A stretch of 64,000 nt of DNA from Pseudomonas marginalis (GTDB lineage Bacteria > Pseudomonadota > Gammaproteobacteria > Pseudomonadales > Pseudomonadaceae): contig NZ_JALJWV010000001.1 of NCBI RefSeq assembly GCF_024169655.1, positions 5,438,001 to 5,502,000 of the forward strand. The letters are read 5' to 3'. The position numbers and the translations under genes were made by a program. The notes under the pieces were generated by a model. It saw only the letters and a list, made by a program, of their open reading frames with translations, had not been told where the DNA came from and searched no databases. Of the stretch, positions 26,916 through 35,641 are shown piece by piece. Positions within the stretch are counted from its first letter, which is position 1. The number at the start of each line of letters is the position of its first letter.

Positions 26916-27677
26916 CTATCGGTAGAACAACCGATACCCCACCTGCCCCACCGCCTCATTGAGCAACTGCCCGCTCTGCCACACCGACTTGAACTCCGGC
27001 ATCCAGCCACCCAGCGGCCGGGCGTTATCCTGGCCGAGGAAGCCGACCGGCGCCGGCACCACGCTGAAACCGGCTTTTTCAAAGCTCCACACCGCACGCG
27101 GCATATGCCAGGCCTGGGTCACCACCACGACGCGCTTGATCCCTTCGGGCAACAAAATCTCGGCGCTCATCTGTGCATTTTCCCAGGTGGTGCGGCTGCG
27201 CTCTTCCTTCCAGCGCACCGTCACAGCGAAGTCGTCCCGCATCGACAGCGCCATCAACTCCGCCTCGCTAGGCGGCGTACCGTAGTGCAAACCGCCGCTG
27301 GTCAACACCGGCAGCCCGGAGGCCTTGGCCAATCGTGCGGCGTAGCGCTGACGCTCCAGCCCGATGCCGGTTGGCTGGTCCGAACCCCAGGCTGGGTCCC
27401 CACGCTCGCGCCCCGAACCCAGTACCACAATGGCATCGGCGTGCTGGGCCAGGCTCGACCAGTCCTCCCGGGCCAACGGCGGCGCCGTCTCCAGGGCGCG
27501 AGCACTCCACTCCACCATGACCGGTAGACTCATCAGCCACATCCCGCCCAACCCGAGGGCAAAGCAACACCCGGCCAAGCGCGGGCGGCTGCGCCGAAAC
27601 CACCAGGCAAGGGCCAGCAACAGCAAGAGAATGCCGGGCGGCAGCAACAATTGTTTGATGAAATAACGAATAGGCAT
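26916..27677 (-). CDS. YdcF/ElyC family membrane protein (DUF218)
   Basis: The 253-residue protein has two N-terminal membrane helices (LLLPPGILLLLLALAWWF, LAGCCFALGLGGMWLMSLP) and a DUF218 domain with AIVVLGSGRERGD, LTSGGLHYGTPPSEAELM, SRTTWENAQMSAEIL and VVTQAWHMPRAVWSF. ElyC in E. coli is needed for envelope integrity, probably in lipid-carrier or peptidoglycan metabolism; this protein has the ElyC layout. Its genome context, next to lnt and leuS, is ordinary for Pseudomonas. Confidence 0.88.
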   Translation of the reverse strand: MPIRYFIKQLLLPPGILLLLLALAWWFRRSRPRLAGCCFALGLGGMWLMSLPVMVEWSARALETAPPLAREDWSSLAQHADAIVVLGSGRERGDPAWGSDQPTGIGLERQRYAARLAKASGLPVLTSGGLHYGTPPSEAELMALSMRDDFAVTVRWKEERSRTTWENAQMSAEILLPEGIKRVVVVTQAWHMPRAVWSFEKAGFSVVPAPVGFLGQDNARPLGGWMPEFKSVWQSGQLLNEAVGQVGYRLFYR

Positions 27678-27785
27678 CGAGCATCTCCATAGATGCCCGA
27701 AGCCTAAGGTGTAACGGGGTTTAGCGACAATCTTTACAAGAACGAAGCAGTGTCAGCGATGATCAGGCAGCTAAGGGGGCATGTA

Positions 27786-28103
27786 TTACTTGAACCGCAC
27801 GGCCCGATGTTTTTCCGGACCGCGAGCGGCTGACACATCCTTGAGCCACACCACCTTGGCCGACCGCACAGGCTCATTGGGTGGCGTGCAAGCCACGCCG
27901 ACAGAAGCCAAGCGTTCGTTCCTTGCCAGGTAAGCCTTGATCAGTTCCATCTCCGCGTGGCTCAAGCCTCGCAGTTCCAACTCGACGGGCTGTTCATCAC
28001 GCAACCGGCCCGCTGTACTTGCTGCATCCAATGCTCGACCCAAACGGTCGATGAGTCCTTGGTAAACATCCGATTTAGATAACATTCGCTGCGATTCCAC
28101 CAT
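27786..28103 (-). CDS. Hypothetical protein, 105 residues
   Basis: I do not recognise this protein. It is soluble with no signal peptide. A helical N-terminal half (DVYQGLIDRLGRALDAASTAGRL) is followed by PVELELRGLSHAEMELIKAYLARNERLASVGVACTPP and a basic tail (RGPEKHRAVRFK). GTGAGGGG stands directly ahead of the first ATG at 28103; an alternative ATG at 28085 would give 99 residues. It diverges from leuS, 262 bases away, and lies behind the YdcF gene. Confidence 0.65.
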   Translation of the reverse strand: MVESQRMLSKSDVYQGLIDRLGRALDAASTAGRLRDEQPVELELRGLSHAEMELIKAYLARNERLASVGVACTPPNEPVRSAKVVWLKDVSAARGPEKHRAVRFK

Positions 28104-28365
28104 CCCCTCACCTCATTGAAGATAAGTCTTGCTCCCCAATAAACAGCGTAGCCCCCATGGCTGCGCCTGCCCGGCGCCGCGACAGACGGCCTCGACCGAG
28201 CAATCAGGGTTTCCCTCGATAGAGTGGGGTCATGTATGCTACGGCGCTTCCTGTAACTCCACTTCCCGCAGGGTTTGGGCACGGACGCGGCGCTTTTTGG
28301 TGTCGCTCGACCCGGACAATGTACCGAAGAGGATTAGGCCACCCCTATTCAGTTCAAAAGTAGCC

Positions 28366-30972
28366 ATGCACGAACAATATCAGCCCCGTGAAATAGAAAA
28401 TGCCGCCCAATCCTTCTGGGACGAGCAAAAGTCCTTTGAAGTCAGTGAACAGCCAGGCAAAGAGACCTTCTATTGCCTATCGATGTTCCCTTACCCCAGC
28501 GGCAAGCTACACATGGGGCACGTGCGTAACTACACCATCGGCGACGTGATTTCCCGTTACCAGCGCATGCAAGGCAAGAATGTTCTGCAACCCATGGGTT
28601 GGGACGCCTTCGGCATGCCGGCGGAAAACGCCGCGATGAAGAACAACGTAGCGCCCGCCAAGTGGACCTACGAGAACATCGCCTACATGAAGACCCAGCT
28701 GCGCAGCCTGGGTCTGGCGGTGGACTGGTCCCGCGAAGTGACCACCTGCAAGCCGGACTACTATCGCTGGGAACAATGGCTGTTCACCCGACTGTTCGAA
28801 AAAGGCGTGATCTACCGCAAGAACGGCACCGTGAACTGGGACCCGATCGACCAGACCGTGCTGGCCAACGAGCAGGTGATCGACGGTCGCGGCTGGCGTT
28901 CCGGCGCGCTGATCGAAAAGCGCGAAATTCCGATGTACTACTTCAAGATCACCGCCTACGCGGATGAACTCTTGTCGAGCCTCGACGACCTGCCGGGCTG
29001 GCCTGAACAGGTCAAGACCATGCAGCGCAACTGGATTGGCAAATCCAAGGGTATGGAAGTGCAGTTCCCGTACAACGTCGATTCCATCGGCGAAGCGGGC
29101 ACCCTCAAAGTCTTCACCACCCGTCCGGACACCCTGATGGGCGCGACTTACGTCGCCGTCGCGGCTGAACACCCGCTGGCCAGCCAAGCCGCACAGAACA
29201 ACCCTGAGCTGCAGGCGTTCATCGCCGAATGCAAAGGCGGCAGCGTGGCTGAAGCCGACGTCGCCACCCAGGAGAAAAAAGGCCTGCCGACCGGGCTGTT
29301 CGTCGAGCACCCGCTGACCGGCGAAAAATTGCCGGTATGGGTCGCCAACTACGTGCTGATGCACTACGGCGATGGCGCAGTAATGGCCGTGCCGGCCCAC
29401 GACGAACGCGATTTCGAATTCGCCACCCAGTACAACTTGCCGATCAAGTCCGTGGTGCGCACCAGCTCGGGCGACACCAACCCAGCCCCGTGGCAAGACG
29501 CCTACGGCGAGCACGGTGAGCTGATCAACTCCGGCGAGTTCGACGGCCTGGACTTCGCCGGCGCCTTCGACGCCATCGAAGTCGCGCTGATCAAGAAAAA
29601 CCTCGGTGCCTCGCGCACCCAGTTCCGCCTGCGCGACTGGGGCATCAGCCGCCAGCGTTACTGGGGCTGCCCGATCCCGATCATCCACTGCGAGACCTGC
29701 GGTGACGTGCCGGTGCCGGAAGACCAGTTGCCGGTGGTCCTGCCGGAAGACGTGGTGCCGGACGGCGCCGGCTCGCCTTTGGCGCGCATGCCCGAGTTCT
29801 ATGCGTGCAACTGCCCGAAATGCGGCCAGCCTGCCAAGCGTGAAACCGACACCATGGACACCTTCGTCGAGTCCTCGTGGTACTACGCCCGTTACGCCTC
29901 GCCGCACTACGAGGGCGGCCTGGTCGAGAAATCGGCGGCCGACCACTGGTTGCCGGTGGATCAGTACATCGGCGGTATCGAACACGCCATTCTTCACCTG
30001 CTGTACGCGCGCTTCTTCCACAAGCTGATGCGCGACGAAGGCCTGGTCAGCTCCAACGAGCCGTTCAAGAACCTGCTGACCCAGGGCATGGTGATCGCCG
30101 AGACGTATTACCGCCGCGAAGCCAATGGCAGTTACACCTGGTTCAACCCGGCCGATGTCGAGTTGGAGCGCGACAGCAAAGCCAAGGTCGTCAGCGCCAA
30201 GCTGATCGCCGACGGCCTGCCGGTGGAAATCGGTGGCACCGAGAAAATGGCCAAGTCGAAGAACAATGGCGTCGATCCACAGTCGATGATCGACCAGTTC
30301 GGCGCCGACACCTGCCGCCTGTTCATGATGTTCGCCTCGCCGCCGGACATGAGCGCCGAATGGTCCGACTCCGGCGTCGAGGGTTCGCACCGTTTCCTCA
30401 AGCGCGTCTGGCGCCTGGCGCACGCCCATGTCAGCCAGGGCCTGCCGGGCAAGCTGGACGTGACGGCCTTGAGCGACGAGCAGAAAGTCATTCGCCGCAG
30501 CACCCACCTGGCCATCAAGCAAGCCAGCCAGGATGTGGGCCAGAGCCACAAGTTCAACACCGCCATCGCCCAGGTGATGACACTGATGAACGTGCTGGAA
30601 AAAGCGCCACAAGTGACCGAACAGGATCGTGCGCTGGTTCACGAAGGCCTCGAGACGGTCACCCTGCTGCTGGCCCCGATCACGCCGCACATCAGCCATG
30701 AACTGTGGAACCGCCTGGGCCACAGCGATGCCGTCATTGATGCCCGCTGGCCGGTGCAGGATGACAGCGCGTTGGTACAGGACACGCTGCAGTTGGTGAT
30801 CCAGGTCAACGGCAAACTGCGTGGCCAGATCGACATGCCAGCCAGCGCCAGCCGCGAGGACGTCGAAGCGGCCGCGCGCTGCAACGAGAACGTGCTGCGC
30901 TTTACCGAAGGCCTGACGATCCGCAAAGTGATCGTGGTGCCGGGTAAACTGGTCAACATCGTCGCCAGCTAA
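28366..30972 (+). CDS. leuS: Leucyl-tRNA synthetase
   Basis: The 868-residue class I synthetase has the HIGH-type motif SGKLHMGHVRNYT, the KMSKS-type EKMAKSKNNGVDP, a CP1 editing domain with TTRPDTLMGATYV and MAVPAHDERD, and a zinc-like CETCGDV...CNCPKCGQ. ATG at 28366 is the family start. The 79 upstream in-frame codons look non-coding. No T-box is visible in the 262-base leader region. lptE follows 89 bases downstream. Confidence 0.97.
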   Translation: MHEQYQPREIENAAQSFWDEQKSFEVSEQPGKETFYCLSMFPYPSGKLHMGHVRNYTIGDVISRYQRMQGKNVLQPMGWDAFGMPAENAAMKNNVAPAKWTYENIAYMKTQLRSLGLAVDWSREVTTCKPDYYRWEQWLFTRLFEKGVIYRKNGTVNWDPIDQTVLANEQVIDGRGWRSGALIEKREIPMYYFKITAYADELLSSLDDLPGWPEQVKTMQRNWIGKSKGMEVQFPYNVDSIGEAGTLKVFTTRPDTLMGATYVAVAAEHPLASQAAQNNPELQAFIAECKGGSVAEADVATQEKKGLPTGLFVEHPLTGEKLPVWVANYVLMHYGDGAVMAVPAHDERDFEFATQYNLPIKSVVRTSSGDTNPAPWQDAYGEHGELINSGEFDGLDFAGAFDAIEVALIKKNLGASRTQFRLRDWGISRQRYWGCPIPIIHCETCGDVPVPEDQLPVVLPEDVVPDGAGSPLARMPEFYACNCPKCGQPAKRETDTMDTFVESSWYYARYASPHYEGGLVEKSAADHWLPVDQYIGGIEHAILHLLYARFFHKLMRDEGLVSSNEPFKNLLTQGMVIAETYYRREANGSYTWFNPADVELERDSKAKVVSAKLIADGLPVEIGGTEKMAKSKNNGVDPQSMIDQFGADTCRLFMMFASPPDMSAEWSDSGVEGSHRFLKRVWRLAHAHVSQGLPGKLDVTALSDEQKVIRRSTHLAIKQASQDVGQSHKFNTAIAQVMTLMNVLEKAPQVTEQDRALVHEGLETVTLLLAPITPHISHELWNRLGHSDAVIDARWPVQDDSALVQDTLQLVIQVNGKLRGQIDMPASASREDVEAAARCNENVLRFTEGLTIRKVIVVPGKLVNIVAS

Positions 30973-31061
30973 ATCGGATCGGGCGCAGGGCTTGAGCACT
31001 GCGCCGAACTAAACCTTCAGGGCCTCGATAAGGCCCGCATGGTTTCAAGGGGAGCAATAAA

Positions 31062-31667
31062 ATGATCAAACGCAATTTGCTGGTGATGGGCCTTGCTGTG
31101 CTGCTGAGCGCTTGCGGCTTCCAGCTGCGCGGTACCGGCACCAATGAACTGACCATCAAGGAATTGGACGTCAGCGCCCGCAACGCCTATGGCGAAACCG
31201 TTGTGCAACTGCGCGACACACTGGAAAACAGTGGCGTGCATGTCTACACCGGCGCGACCTACAAGCTGTACCTGGCAGACGAGAAAGAAACCCAGCGTAA
31301 CCTCAGCTACGCCAGCGCCGGCCGCGCCTCCGATATCGAGCTGAACACCTCGTTGGTTTTTGAAATGCAGGGCCGCGACCATCTGCCGTTGATGGGTGAC
31401 AAGATCGAAGTGCAAAAGGTCGTAAGCCACGATGGCAACAACCTTGTGGGCTCGGACTCGGAAATGACCCAGGTGCGCAAAGAAATGCGTCGTGAACTGG
31501 TCCAGCGCGTGATGCTGCGCCTGCAACAGCTGACGCCGGAAAAACTGGAACTCCTGCAACAGGCTGCCGACAACAAGGCCAAGGCTGACGCCGATGCCCT
31601 GAAAGCCGCGCAAGAGTACGAAAACAACACGCCGAAACAATCGCCTGTTGAAGTCCCTGTAGACTAA
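31062..31667 (+). CDS. lptE: LPS assembly lipoprotein LptE
   Basis: The 201-residue precursor has lipobox LLSAC followed by GFQLRGTG, the diagnostic start of mature LptE. LptE plugs the LptD barrel in the outer membrane during LPS export. The C-terminal ~40 residues are charged and helical (KLELLQQAADNKAKADADALKAAQEYEN), a tail common in Pseudomonas. A strong AAGGGGAG precedes the ATG. holA follows after a GC hairpin. Confidence 0.93.
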   Translation: MIKRNLLVMGLAVLLSACGFQLRGTGTNELTIKELDVSARNAYGETVVQLRDTLENSGVHVYTGATYKLYLADEKETQRNLSYASAGRASDIELNTSLVFEMQGRDHLPLMGDKIEVQKVVSHDGNNLVGSDSEMTQVRKEMRRELVQRVMLRLQQLTPEKLELLQQAADNKAKADADALKAAQEYENNTPKQSPVEVPVD

Positions 31668-31672
31668 GCCAG

Positions 31673-31695
31673 ACGGGGCGCCCCAGGCGCCCCGT
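31673..31695 (+). terminator. GC-rich hairpin between lptE and holA
   Basis: ACGGGGCGCC / GGCGCCCCGT forms a near-perfect stem right after the lptE stop, but only TTCATC follows. It may be a weak terminator or an RNA-stabilising hairpin, and leaves room for read-through into holA. Confidence 0.55.
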
Positions 31696-31706
31696 TCATC
31701 GCGCCT

Positions 31707-32744
31707 ATGAAACTCGCCCCCGCCCAACTCGCCAAACACCTGCAAGGTGCTCTCGCGCCTGTCTATATCATCAGCGGTGATGACCCGTTGCTGTGCCAGG
31801 AAGCGGCAGACGCCATTCGCACCGCCGCACGCCAGCAAGGCTTCGACGAACGCCAGGTGTTCAGCGCCGACGCCAGTTTCGACTGGGGCACGCTGCTGCA
31901 AGCCGGCGCAAGCATGTCGCTGTTTGCCGAGAAACGCCTGCTGGAACTGCGTCTGCCGTCGGGCAAGCCGGGGGACAAGGGCGCGGCGGCCTTCATCGAG
32001 TACTGTTCGCGGCCTGCCGAAGACACGGTGTTGCTGATCAGCCTGCCCAAGCTCGACGGCAGCGCGCAGAAAACCAAGTGGGGCAAAGCGCTGGTGGAGG
32101 GGGCACAGACCCAGTTCATCCAGATCTGGCCGGTGGACAGCAATCAGTTGCCGCAGTGGATTCGTCAGCGCCTGTCCCAATCCGGGCTGTCGGCCACGCA
32201 GGACGCCGTGGAACTGATCGCCGCCCGGGTCGAAGGCAACCTGCTTGCCGCCGCCCAGGAGATCGAAAAGCTCAAGCTGATGGCCGAAGACGGGCAGATC
32301 ACCGTCGAAACCGTGCAAGGCGCGGTGGCTGACAGTGCGCGCTTTGACGTGTTCGGGCTGGTGGACGCCATCCTCAATGGCGAGCCCACCCATGCCCTGC
32401 GCATGCTCGAAGGGTTGCGCGGTGAAGGCGTGGAACCGCCGGTGATTCTCTGGGCGCTGGCTCGCGAGCTGCGGGTGCTGGCCAATATTGCGCTGCAATA
32501 CAGCCAGGGCACGCCGCTGGACAAATGCTTCAGCCAGGCCCGGCCGCCGGTCTGGGACAAACGCAAACCGCTGATGAGCAAAGCCCTGCAACGGCACTCG
32601 GCACAACGCTGGGCGCAATTGTTGCTGGAGGCCCAGCGCATCGATGCACAAATCAAAGGCCAGGCAGCCGGTTCGCCGTGGATGAGCCTGAGTCGTTTGT
32701 CACTGTTGATGTCTGGCCAGCGCCTGACATTACCTGCCGAATAA
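31707..32744 (+). CDS. holA: DNA polymerase III delta subunit
   Basis: The 345-residue clamp-loader subunit has MKLAPAQLAKHLQ, YIISGDDPLLCQEAADAIR, the AEKRLLELRLPSGKPG segment, and the C-terminal delta domain (GEPTHALRMLEGLRGEGVEPPVILWALARELR). Delta opens the beta sliding clamp. The gene order leuS-lptE-holA is standard in gamma-proteobacteria. Confidence 0.95.
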   Translation: MKLAPAQLAKHLQGALAPVYIISGDDPLLCQEAADAIRTAARQQGFDERQVFSADASFDWGTLLQAGASMSLFAEKRLLELRLPSGKPGDKGAAAFIEYCSRPAEDTVLLISLPKLDGSAQKTKWGKALVEGAQTQFIQIWPVDSNQLPQWIRQRLSQSGLSATQDAVELIAARVEGNLLAAAQEIEKLKLMAEDGQITVETVQGAVADSARFDVFGLVDAILNGEPTHALRMLEGLRGEGVEPPVILWALARELRVLANIALQYSQGTPLDKCFSQARPPVWDKRKPLMSKALQRHSAQRWAQLLLEAQRIDAQIKGQAAGSPWMSLSRLSLLMSGQRLTLPAE

Positions 32745-32773
32745 CCCCCCTCTTAAAAACACTGCAAAACCAA

Positions 32774-32797
32774 TGTGGGAGCAAGCCCCCTCCCACA
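32774..32797. repeat. Minimal REP palindrome
   Basis: TGTGGGA and TCCCACA flank GCAAGCCCCC. The element looks like a REPIN collapsed to the ends of its two arms by internal deletion. Confidence 0.7.
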
Positions 32798-32900
32798 TGT
32801 TGGCGGTGTTTTCATTTCAAAAAATTTGTCAGGCTTTACAGCGGCCAGACTTCGGCAGATGATTTGCACCGCTGCATCCCACCTGAAGAGAGTAACGATC

Positions 32901-33065
32901 ATGAGCAAAAAGCCATCTAAGCATGGCCCCAACAAGGCCAAATCCATCATCGCCCAGCCACTGTTCCGCAGCCGTCAGGAACGCGCCGGCAAGGGCAAAG
33001 GCAGCTACCGCCGCGAAGCCTTCCAGTCTAATAGCTGGGAGGCTTCTTACTTTCTGGCTGCCTGA
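32901..33065 (+). CDS. arfA: Alternative ribosome-rescue factor ArfA
   Basis: The 54-residue protein begins MSKKPSKHGPNKAKSIIAQPLFRSRQERAGKGKGSYRR, the conserved ArfA core whose basic tail enters the empty mRNA channel. ArfA recruits RF2 to free ribosomes stalled on non-stop mRNA when tmRNA fails. The last residues are hydrophobic (WEASYFLAA). A 12-bp hairpin lies inside the last third of the frame (33015-33046), as in E. coli, where cleavage or termination there makes the message non-stop. I set the start at 32901, since the upstream codons overlap a REP element. Confidence 0.93.
   Translation: MSKKPSKHGPNKAKSIIAQPLFRSRQERAGKGKGSYRREAFQSNSWEASYFLAA
33015..33046 (+). promoter_or_regulatory. 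Hairpin inside arfA (predicted RNase III or termination site)
   Basis: GAAGCCTTCCAG and CTGGGAGGCTTC pair over 12 bp (one G-U) around an 8-base loop, followed by TTACTTTC. It spans codons 39-49 of arfA, ahead of the stop codon at 33063. Confidence 0.75.
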
Positions 33066-33126
33066 AGGCAAGCGGCCCTCCGGCATGATAAGGTCAGCAC
33101 TTGATTTGTAATCCCTGGACCTGTGC

Positions 33127-34452
33127 ATGCCCTCTAGTCTTTCCCGTCGTTGGCACCTTCGCCAATTGATCGCTGCCTCCAGCCTCATTCTGCTTGTCGC
33201 CTGCGCGGAAAAACCCACCGCCGCAGATGCTCAACCCCTGCCAACACTGTCGACCGCACCGGTCGTTGCACCCGCTGTCGTGGCCCCGCTGGCCGTGGAC
33301 AACCTGGACATCCAGCCCACCCAGACCTTTGCCGAATGGCAGGCCGGTTTCCGTGCGCAAGCCTTGGCGGCCGGGATTACGCCAGCCGTCTTTGATATGG
33401 CCTTCGCCAATATCACCCCGGACATGGCAGTGATCCGCGCCGACCGCAGCCAGCCGGAATTTTCCCGCCCGGTGTGGGAATACCTCGACGGCGCGCTGTC
33501 ACCAGTACGCGTGCGTAATGGCCAGGCACTGTTGATCAAGTACGCCGACACCCTGCAAAGCATCGAGCAACGTTATGGCGTCGACCGCCAGGCGCTCGTC
33601 TCGGTGTGGGGCATGGAGAGTAACTTCGGTCAGTTCCAGGGCAATAACTCGGTGATCCGCTCCCTGGCGACCCTGGCCTACGAAGGTCGGCGCCCAGCCT
33701 TTGCCCAGGCGCAATTGCTCGCGGCGCTGCAGATCATCCAGCACGGCGACATCCAGGCCGACCAGATGCGCGGCTCCTGGGCCGGCGCCATGGGCCAGAC
33801 CCAGTTCATCCCGACCACCTACAACACCCACGCCGTGGACTTCGACGGCGACGGTCGCCGTGATATCTGGAACAGCCCGGCCGACGCCCTCGCCTCCACC
33901 GCGCATTACCTGCAAAGCTCCGGCTGGCAGAAAGGCCAGCCGTGGGGCTTCGAAGTCAAACAACTGCCGATCAACTTTGATTACGCCCTGGCCGACGGTG
34001 GCGTGCGCAAGACCGTCGCCGACTGGCTGAAACTGGGCATCCAATTGCCGCCGGGGGCGAGCATGCCGCCTAACGTCGACCAGCTCTCCGCCGCCCTGTT
34101 GCTGCCGGCGGGTTACCGTGGCCCGGCGTTCCTGGTGCTGGATAACTTCCGCGCAATCCTCAAGTACAACAATTCGTCGTCCTACGCATTGGCCGTGGGC
34201 CTGCTGTCGGAGCGCTTCGGCGGAAGCGGTGTGATTCGGGGCGATTGGCCGAAAGATGAACTGCCGCTGAGTCGTTCCCAGCGTATTGATCTGCAGACCG
34301 TACTCAGCGCCAACGGCTATGACGCGGGCAACCCGGACGGGATTATCGGCGCCAACACGCGCAAGGCGATCCGTGCGGCGCAACAGTCACTGGGCTGGCC
34401 GGCGGATGGTTATCCGACGGTGAAGTTGCTGGAGTCGTTGCAGAACCGTTAG
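33127..34452 (+). CDS. MltB-family lytic murein transglycosylase with PG-binding domain (SltH/SltB3-like)
   Basis: The 441-residue precursor has lipobox LLVAC, a Pro/Ala/Val linker, an SLT_2/MltB catalytic domain (~65-370) with the catalytic Glu in SVWGMESNFGQF and the conserved GSWAGAMGQTQFIPTTY and DFDGDGRRDIWNS, and a C-terminal PG_binding_1 domain (RIDLQTVLSANGYDAGNPDGIIGANTRKAIRAAQ). It cleaves glycan strands with 1,6-anhydro ring formation. Position after holA matches PA3992 of P. aeruginosa as I remember it. The paralogue at 40017 lacks the PG-binding domain. Confidence 0.88.
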   Translation: MPSSLSRRWHLRQLIAASSLILLVACAEKPTAADAQPLPTLSTAPVVAPAVVAPLAVDNLDIQPTQTFAEWQAGFRAQALAAGITPAVFDMAFANITPDMAVIRADRSQPEFSRPVWEYLDGALSPVRVRNGQALLIKYADTLQSIEQRYGVDRQALVSVWGMESNFGQFQGNNSVIRSLATLAYEGRRPAFAQAQLLAALQIIQHGDIQADQMRGSWAGAMGQTQFIPTTYNTHAVDFDGDGRRDIWNSPADALASTAHYLQSSGWQKGQPWGFEVKQLPINFDYALADGGVRKTVADWLKLGIQLPPGASMPPNVDQLSAALLLPAGYRGPAFLVLDNFRAILKYNNSSSYALAVGLLSERFGGSGVIRGDWPKDELPLSRSQRIDLQTVLSANGYDAGNPDGIIGANTRKAIRAAQQSLGWPADGYPTVKLLESLQNR

Positions 34453-34469
34453 ATCGGCTTATGGCCACT

Positions 34470-34563
34470 ACTGCTATCGGGGGCAAGCCCCCTCCCACAT
34501 TTGACTGCATTTCAAAGGATGTACGCGGTCCAAATGTGGGAGGGAGCTTGCTCCCGATAGCGG
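34470..34563. repeat. REP pair in reversed order
   Basis: Here the arms are arranged tail to tail: the GGGGGCAAGCCCCCTCCCACA arm comes first, then TGTGGGAGGGAGCTTGCTCCC. The outer bases are the GATAGCGG ends rather than TGTGGGAG. It lies between the convergent transglycosylase and ldcA genes. Confidence 0.8.
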
Positions 34564-34569
34564 TTTGAT

Positions 34570-35490
34570 TCAGCGGTTGAACACCACATCCTGCTCCAAC
34601 ACCACCCGCTGCTCCCCCGCATCCAACCGCACCCACGCCCCCATCGGCAGCGTCAGGTTCGGATCGCAATGCCCACTGCGCCAGCCGGACAGTACCGGGA
34701 TGCGTAGCGGTTCGAAGGTCTGCTTCAGCAGCCGCTCCAACGCGGGGTTATCCACCCCCGCCACGTCCCCCACCAGTACACCCGCTACCTGGGCCAGCTT
34801 GCCGGCCAGGCGCAAATGCGTCAGCAAGCGGTCGATGCGGTAGATCGGCTCGTTGACGTCTTCGATAAACAGAATGATGCCCTCGGCATCGAGTTCGTAG
34901 GACGTCCCCATCACCGCTGCGATCATCGACAGGTTACCGCCGAGCAAGCGCCCACAGGCGATACCGGGCTCGATCGTGGTCAATGGGTAGGCCGCCGGGT
35001 GCGTCAGCACGCTGCCTGCACCGAGCTGGCCGCGCAACATGTTGAACAACGACAACTCGGTGGGGGGCTGCTTGTCGCCGAGCAGGTCGGCATTCAGCAT
35101 CGGGCCGTGGAAGGTCACAAAACCGGCATAGCGGTTGATTGCCAGGTGCAGCGCAGTGATATCACTGTAACCCACGAAAGGCTTGGGGTTGGCGCGTAGC
35201 AGGTCGAAGTCCAGGCGGTCCAGCAGGCGGGGCGTGCCGTAGCCGCCGCGCAGGCAGAAGATCGCATCGATATCAGGGTTGGCGAAGGCGGCGTGCAGGT
35301 CGCGCAGGCGCACGTCATCGCTGCCGGCCAGGTAGCCGTCGCGTTCATATACTCCGGGGAAGATGCGTAGCTCATAGCCACGGGCGCGCATCCATTGCCC
35401 GGCTTTTTCCACGTCCAGCGCGGCAGGGCCGGCGGGCGCGATCAGGCCGATGGTAGCTTCAGAACGCAATGCAGGTACGGCGGCGGTCAT
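34570..35490 (-). CDS. ldcA: Muramoyltetrapeptide (LD-) carboxypeptidase
   Basis: The 306-residue S66 peptidase has the Ser nucleophile in VGYSDITALH (S109), Glu in LFIEDVNEPIYRIDR (E210) and His in SGHCDPNLTLP (H274), the triad known from P. aeruginosa LdcA. It is cytoplasmic and trims the terminal D-Ala from recycled tetrapeptides. GGGAGAA precedes the start. It sits next to the transglycosylase gene; in PAO1, as I recall, ldcA lies elsewhere, so this placement may be lineage-specific. Confidence 0.93.
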   Translation of the reverse strand: MTAAVPALRSEATIGLIAPAGPAALDVEKAGQWMRARGYELRIFPGVYERDGYLAGSDDVRLRDLHAAFANPDIDAIFCLRGGYGTPRLLDRLDFDLLRANPKPFVGYSDITALHLAINRYAGFVTFHGPMLNADLLGDKQPPTELSLFNMLRGQLGAGSVLTHPAAYPLTTIEPGIACGRLLGGNLSMIAAVMGTSYELDAEGIILFIEDVNEPIYRIDRLLTHLRLAGKLAQVAGVLVGDVAGVDNPALERLLKQTFEPLRIPVLSGWRSGHCDPNLTLPMGAWVRLDAGEQRVVLEQDVVFNR

Positions 35491-35522
35491 CGACGATTCT
35501 CCCTAATCAACGCGGAACGAAA

Positions 35523-35612
35523 TGTGGGAGGGGGCTTGCCCCCGATAGCGGTGGTTCAGTCACCAGAGGCAGTGACTGACACTCTGCAATCGGCGGCAAG
35601 CCCCCTCCCACA
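35523..35612. repeat. REPIN
   Basis: Inverted TGTGGGAGGGGGCTTGCCCCC and GGCGGCAAGCCCCCTCCCACA arms. It lies at the end of the lipB-lipA unit. Confidence 0.87.
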
Positions 35613-35641
35613 TTGGACCTGCGGTATTGCGCAGATCGGTA

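Noticed and set aside
28129..28365. Extended N terminus of LeuS by 79 codons
   Set aside because: The added residues are unlike LeuS and cover the likely promoter; MHEQYQPREIE at 28366 is the family start.
28507..30999. Minus-strand frame of 830 codons opposite leuS
   Set aside because: It mirrors the leuS codons. High-GC third positions leave the opposite strand open. The product is rich in His, Gln, Val and Arg with no family motifs and no start signal.
31017..32651. Minus-strand frame of 544 codons opposite lptE and holA
   Set aside because: Spans two real genes and their gap on the other strand; composition is typical of a high-GC shadow frame.
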